The position numbers and the translations under genes were made by a program. Shown here piece by piece: positions 3,890 to 7,389 of a DNA stretch of 7,389 nt. The notes under the pieces were generated by a model, which was not told the DNA's origin, searched no databases, and saw only the letters and a list, made by a program, of their open reading frames with translations. The stretch spans positions 1 to 7,389 of the forward strand of contig JBBPYA010000194.1 of the NCBI GenBank assembly GCA_038200385.1, written 5' to 3'. Origin of the DNA: JBBPYA01 sp038200385. GTDB taxonomy: Bacteria > Actinomycetota > Actinomycetes > Mycobacteriales > Geodermatophilaceae. How positions within the stretch are numbered: the stretch's first letter is position 1; each line of letters opens with the position of its first letter.

Positions 3890-6695
3890 GCCCGCCCTCC
3901 CCGATCAACGCGATGAACACGTCCTCCAGCCGGCGCCGCGGCGTGAGCCGCTGCACGCCGACGCCGGCACCCACCAGCTCGCGGACCACCGTGCTGCGCT
4001 CGGCGCCGCTCAACTCGACCACCACGCCGTCGGCGGTGTCCTCGACGGCGTCGACACCGGCGATCCCGCGCAGGACGCGGACCGCGGCCCGGCGGTCGTC
4101 CACCCCGATCAGAACCGAGGAGGACTCCCCGACCACCTCGCCCACGGTGCCATGCGCGACCAACCGGCCCTTGTGCATGACCACGACGTGCGAGCAGGTC
4201 TGCTCCACCTCGGCGAGCAGGTGGCTGGACACCAGAACGGTGCGCCCGGTGCCGTCGGCGTACCGGCGCAGCACCTGGCGCATCTCCCGGATCTGCGGGG
4301 GGTCCAGTCCGTTCGTCGGCTCGTCCAGCACGAGCAGGTCTGGCAGGCCCAGCATCGACTGCGCGATCGCCAGCCGCTGCCGCATGCCCTGGCTGTACGT
4401 CCGGACCGTCTTGTCCACCGCCGCGCCCAGGCCGGCGATCTCCAGCGCCTCGTCCATCCGGGCGTCCCGCTCGGGGCGGCCGGTGGCCTGCCAGTACAGC
4501 TTCAGGTTGTCCGCGCCGGTCAGATGCGGCAGGAACCCGGTCCCCTCCACGAAGGCGCCGAGCCGGGACAGCACGGCCGCCCCCGCGTGCACCCGATGCC
4601 CGAAGACCTGCAACTGGCCGTCCGACGGCGCGATCAGCCCCATCAGCATCCGCAGGGTGGTCGTCTTGCCGGCGCCGTTCGGGCCGAGTAGCCCGACGAC
4701 CTGGCCGGAGTCCACCCGGAAGGACAGGTCCTGCACCGCGACGAAGCCGTCCGCGTAGGCCTTGGTCAGTCCGGTGACCACGAGTGGTACGTCGCGCAGT
4801 TCCGCGTCCACCTCCGACACCTCGGCGGCCTTGCGCCGCCGGACCAGCAACTGACCCAGTCCGGTCCCGAGGGCGGCGAGCGCGATCAGCACGAGCAGGA
4901 ACGGGATCCACGGCGTCGACGCGCCGTCCAGAGGTTGCCCGGTCACCACCGGCAGGCTGATTGTCGGCGCGGCCGGGTCCAGCGCGATGCCGTAGACGAC
5001 CGGCTCGACCGGAGTCAGGTAGCCCTGGTCGGTGGTCGACAGGACCAGCCGCATCGAGTGCCCGACCTCGAAGCGGTAGGCGACGGCGGGCAGCGTGATC
5101 TCGACGACCGGCGCCGCGTCCAGCGTGGCGGGCAGTTCGGTCGCCCGGATCGGTGCGACCAGGCCCTGCGGCAGGGTCGCGGTCCCGTCCGGACCGACGT
5201 CGTACAGCTTGGCGAACAGCACCGCCTCACCGGTGGGCGACGCCAGCCGCAGAGACACCGTGGGCGTGCCGACCACCTGGACCTGCCGGTCGAACACCGC
5301 GCTCTGGAATCCCGCCGCCTGCCCCGGCAGGTCCAGACCGAAGCCCTGGAGCAGACCGGTGACCTGGGACAAGCCCGGCAAGGTGGAGATCGCCGCCGGA
5401 TTGCCCCCGGCCGGATTCGCGGCCTGCTGGGCCGGCCCGGCCAGGCGTACGTCGGTGCGCGGGGTACTGCCGCCGAGCAGACCCGGGTAGTCCGGGCGGA
5501 CTGTGGTCTGCGACGTCGGGCGACCGTTCGTGGTGGACAGCCCGGTGACCTGCGCGTACTCGAAGCTGGTCCCCGGGTCCACGCCCTTGCCGCGCAGGTG
5601 GAAGTCGAACCACTGCAGCGCCAGGTCGCTCATCCGCGCGGTGTCCTGCTCGCTGCCGCTGGCGTCGTGCCCGCCGGTGTACCAGACGAGCTTCACCGGC
5701 GTACCGCTCGCGGCGATCCCCCGGGCGTTGGCGTCGGCCTGGGCCAGCGGGAACAGGGTGTCCGCCTCACCCTGGATCAGCAGGGTGGGCGCGGTGATGC
5801 GGTCCAGGACGGTGGAGGGGCTGGATCGGTCCAGCAACGCGGTGGTCTCCGGGGACAGCCGGCCGGTGGTGGCGGCGTCGGTGTAGGCCGCGCACACGTC
5901 GGCGCGGAACCGTCCGCACGCCGGATCGCCGGGCACCCCACCGCCCTGAGCGCCGTTCTGGGCCGCCAGCGGCGCGCCGGGGCCGGCTGCGCCGGAGGCG
6001 AAGAACAACCCGGCCCAGAGCTTCTTGAAGACCCCGTCGGTGGCGTCCGGTGCCCCCGCGGCGGGCGTCGCCGCCACCGGGGCACCGACGGAGTTCGGGA
6101 AGAACGCCTCGGTCAGGCTGTTCCAGGTGATCGTGGGGACAATCGCGTCCACCCGGTCGTCGTAGCCGGCGGTCAGCAGCGCCAGCGCCCCACCGTACGA
6201 CGGCCCGCTGATCCCGACCCGCGGATCCCCGGGCCCGTCGTGCACGACATCGGCCCGGGTGCCGAGCAGGTCGATCAACCGGTGGGCGTCCGCGACCTCC
6301 AGGTCGGGGCTGTCCAGGCCGATCTGACCGGTGCTGCGGCCGAAGCCGCGGGCGCTGTAGGTTAGGACGACGAAACCGTTTCCGGCCAGCATCCGGGCTT
6401 CGGCGGCCATGCTGTCCTTGGTGCCGCCGAAGCCGTGGGCCAGCACGATCGCCGGGGCCGGTGACTGCGCGTCCACCCCGTCGGGTACCCACAGCGTGGT
6501 GTCCAGCCGGACCTGGTCCGGTCCGTTGCCGGACGTCACCGTCATGTCCTCGGCCCGGTAGCCGCCCAGCTCGGTGCGGGCCAGCACCGACCATGAGATC
6601 AGCCCGGCCAGCACGGCGACGACCGCGAGCACCGCGATCCGGGCCCGCCGGGACGTCGCCCGCAGCGTGGCCAGCGGTCCGCGCCCGGAACTCAC
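3876..6695 (-). CDS. Membrane-anchored S15/CocE-like alpha/beta hydrolase fused to an ABC transporter ATPase
   Basis: A 939-residue fusion. Residues 1-19 are basic and cytosolic; helix 1 is 20-39. Residues about 45-345 are an alpha/beta hydrolase of the X-Pro dipeptidyl-peptidase (S15)/CocE type: oxyanion HGFGG (87-91), nucleophile Ser166 in GPSYGG, Asp312 in GEADTLFP, His343 in YTGGHD. Up to about 590 follows the beta-rich C-terminal domain typical of S15 enzymes. Helix 2 is about 596-618 and ends in RRRK. Residues 637-939 are an ABC ATPase: Walker A GPNGAGKT (671-678, Lys677), Glu717 at the Q-loop position, signature YSQGM (767-771), Walker B LLVLDEP (787-793, Glu792), H-loop His825. The positive-inside pattern puts the hydrolase outside the cell and the ATPase inside. 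Cys260 and Cys268, the only two cysteines of the outer part, could form a disulfide. The GTG at 6695 is chosen because the helix follows it directly and it overlaps the leader ORF stop (GTGA). An upstream GTG at 6845 would add 50 Cys/Gly/Pro-rich residues with weaker coding bias. Substrate is unknown; peptide, ester or acylated natural product are all possible. Confidence 0.92.
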   Translation of the reverse strand: MSSGRGPLATLRATSRRARIAVLAVVAVLAGLISWSVLARTELGGYRAEDMTVTSGNGPDQVRLDTTLWVPDGVDAQSPAPAIVLAHGFGGTKDSMAAEARMLAGNGFVVLTYSARGFGRSTGQIGLDSPDLEVADAHRLIDLLGTRADVVHDGPGDPRVGISGPSYGGALALLTAGYDDRVDAIVPTITWNSLTEAFFPNSVGAPVAATPAAGAPDATDGVFKKLWAGLFFASGAAGPGAPLAAQNGAQGGGVPGDPACGRFRADVCAAYTDAATTGRLSPETTALLDRSSPSTVLDRITAPTLLIQGEADTLFPLAQADANARGIAASGTPVKLVWYTGGHDASGSEQDTARMSDLALQWFDFHLRGKGVDPGTSFEYAQVTGLSTTNGRPTSQTTVRPDYPGLLGGSTPRTDVRLAGPAQQAANPAGGNPAAISTLPGLSQVTGLLQGFGLDLPGQAAGFQSAVFDRQVQVVGTPTVSLRLASPTGEAVLFAKLYDVGPDGTATLPQGLVAPIRATELPATLDAAPVVEITLPAVAYRFEVGHSMRLVLSTTDQGYLTPVEPVVYGIALDPAAPTISLPVVTGQPLDGASTPWIPFLLVLIALAALGTGLGQLLVRRRKAAEVSEVDAELRDVPLVVTGLTKAYADGFVAVQDLSFRVDSGQVVGLLGPNGAGKTTTLRMLMGLIAPSDGQLQVFGHRVHAGAAVLSRLGAFVEGTGFLPHLTGADNLKLYWQATGRPERDARMDEALEIAGLGAAVDKTVRTYSQGMRQRLAIAQSMLGLPDLLVLDEPTNGLDPPQIREMRQVLRRYADGTGRTVLVSSHLLAEVEQTCSHVVVMHKGRLVAHGTVGEVVGESSSVLIGVDDRRAAVRVLRGIAGVDAVEDTADGVVVELSGAERSTVVRELVGAGVGVQRLTPRRRLEDVFIALIGEGGHDVD

Positions 6696-6754
6696 CGCGC
6701 GCCCGTCCGATTGGTCCGGCCCGCGGCATGGACCGGCGCGAGCGAGACGATCAC
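6692..6754 (-). CDS. 20-codon leader ORF translationally coupled to the hydrolase-ABC fusion
   Basis: GTG start at 6754, 20 sense codons, TGA at 6694-6692. The peptide begins MIVSLAPVHAAG and ends NRTGAR; it has no recognised family. A perfect AGGAGG (6760-6765) lies 5 bases before the start, far stronger than anything before the fusion gene. The stop overlaps the fusion start as GTGA, the usual coupling arrangement. By hand count 18 of 20 codons end in G or C, against 13 of 20 in the fusion's own frame over the same stretch, so the bases look coded in this frame. It could be a coupling or leader peptide, or the true 5' end of the fusion gene if one frameshift is present. Confidence 0.55.
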   Translation of the reverse strand: MIVSLAPVHAAGRTNRTGAR

Positions 6755-6759
6755 ACGGA

Positions 6760-6765
6760 CCTCCT
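6760..6765 (-). promoter_or_regulatory. Strong Shine-Dalgarno of the leader ORF/fusion operon
   Basis: AGGAGG on the minus strand, 5 bases before GTG 6754. It is the best ribosome-binding site between the divergent genes and argues that translation of the operon begins here. Confidence 0.65.
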
Positions 6766-6879
6766 GACGCGGGGCACGTCCGCCCAACGCCGGTGGCGGC
6801 TGGTCCGGTTCCTCCTGCCCAGCCAGGGTACGACGGAACGATCACGGGGGCGGGCGGCCTCTCGCCCGGGGTTTCCGGC

Positions 6880-6885
6880 TAGTTT
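6880..6885 (+). promoter_or_regulatory. Putative -10 element giving a leaderless mRNA
   Basis: TAGTTT (TANNNT pattern) ends 6 bases before the ATG at 6892. A start 7 bases after the -10 would coincide with the A of the ATG. No Shine-Dalgarno lies before this ATG, which fits leaderless expression, common in actinobacteria. No clear -35 is seen. Confidence 0.5.
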
Positions 6886-6891
6886 CGCCGG

Positions 6892-7389
6892 ATGGATCAC
6901 GAGGAGCTACAACGCCAACTGGCCCGGTCCGAGGAGCAGCTGTCCGGCCGGCTCAGCAGAATGGCCGACGCCGCCGCCGCGGCCCCCAGCCGGTTGCCGC
7001 GCTGGACCCGGGGGCATCTGGTGACGCACATCGCGCGCAACGCCGACACCGTGGCCGATCTCGTCGAGGGAGCCCGGCGGGGAGAGGTGCTTACCATGTA
7101 CGGCGGGGACGTCGACCAGCGCAACGCCGACATCGAGGCCGGGGCGGCCCGCGGCCCCGACGAGCTGCGCGCCGATCTCGGGCGCAGTGCCGCCCGGTTC
7201 GCCGCCGCCCTGGGCGCGTTGACCGACCCGGACTGGGACCGCGAGGTCAGGCGGGTCAACGGGACGTCCCTCACGGTCGCGGAGCTGACCGCTGCCCGGT
7301 GGCTCGAGGTGGAGATCCATCACGTGGATCTGGGCCTGGACTACCGGGCGGTGGACTGGCCCGAGGACTTCGTCGCCTTCGCGTTGCCC
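6892..7389 (+). CDS. Maleylpyruvate isomerase/mycothiol-dependent transferase family protein (MDMPI, DinB-like), N-terminal 166 residues
   Basis: Metal-dependent, mycothiol-using enzyme of the DinB/MDMPI superfamily; characterised members isomerise maleylpyruvate in the gentisate pathway. The 166 visible residues begin MDHEELQRQLARSEEQL. They contain GHLVTHIARNADT (41-53) with the metal ligand His46, and RWLEVEIHHVDLGLDYR (136-152) with Glu139-x3-His143. Spacing and motifs match the His/Glu/His zinc site of the family. The block LPRWTRGHL before the first ligand is also typical. The frame is open to the right edge, so the C-terminal domain is missing. No gentisate-pathway genes are in the window, so the substrate could be another mycothiol conjugate. 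It is divergent from the ABC operon with 137 bases between it and the leader ORF. The start is set by the TAGTTT element and by loss of coding signal upstream. Confidence 0.92.
   Translation, partial: MDHEELQRQLARSEEQLSGRLSRMADAAAAAPSRLPRWTRGHLVTHIARNADTVADLVEGARRGEVLTMYGGDVDQRNADIEAGAARGPDELRADLGRSAARFAAALGALTDPDWDREVRRVNGTSLTVAELTAARWLEVEIHHVDLGLDYRAVDWPEDFVAFALP

Noticed and set aside
4935..6365. A plus-strand open frame of 476 codons antisense to the hydrolase domain
   Set aside because: Low-complexity Arg/Gly/Gln protein with no recognisable domain; the minus-strand frame has intact catalytic and ATPase motifs.
6696..6845. A 50-residue N-terminal extension of the hydrolase-ABC fusion starting at GTG 6845
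   Set aside because: It is Gly/Pro/Cys-rich, has weaker third-position bias, lacks an SD, and covers the AGGAGG and leader ORF. The membrane anchor directly follows the GTG at 6695.

Overview
The window is GC-rich bacterial DNA, and its real genes use G or C at nearly every third codon position. Several features point to a mycothiol-producing actinomycete: an actinobacterial-type GroEL start with tandem CIRCE operators, a maleylpyruvate isomerase/mycothiol-transferase family gene, a long zinc-ribbon threonine synthase, and GTG starts. Genus cannot be fixed from this sequence.

Left part (1-1269): the 5' end of groEL (minus strand, cut by the window edge, groEL2-like because no groES precedes it) is divergent from an aldo/keto reductase (plus strand). 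The shared 211-base gap carries two adjacent CIRCE/HrcA operators, so the reductase may share heat-shock control.

Middle (1270-3028): a bulged hairpin separates the reductase from a convergent threonine synthase family gene. That gene is read from a leader containing a well-formed SAM-I (S-box) riboswitch, with its Shine-Dalgarno just 3' of the aptamer. A SAM switch is unexpected for a threonine enzyme. It makes this protein a candidate for the MetM type of homocysteine synthase, which diverts O-phosphohomoserine to methionine. Upstream lies an almost fully foldable spacer: a 13-bp inverted repeat overlapping the putative promoter, a three-way-junction fold, and a GCTCGC repeat that runs into the stop codon of the next gene.

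Right part (3026-6891): an operon on the minus strand. A 20-codon leader ORF with a perfect Shine-Dalgarno ends in a GTGA overlap with a 939-residue fusion protein. The fusion has an N-terminal membrane anchor, an extracytoplasmic S15/CocE-like alpha/beta hydrolase, a second membrane helix, and a cytosolic ABC ATPase. It overlaps by 14 bases the gene for a six-helix ABC-2 permease. Together they look like an exporter with a built-in surface hydrolase. Divergent from it, the final gene (6892 to the edge) is a metal-dependent maleylpyruvate isomerase family protein that appears to be read from a leaderless mRNA.
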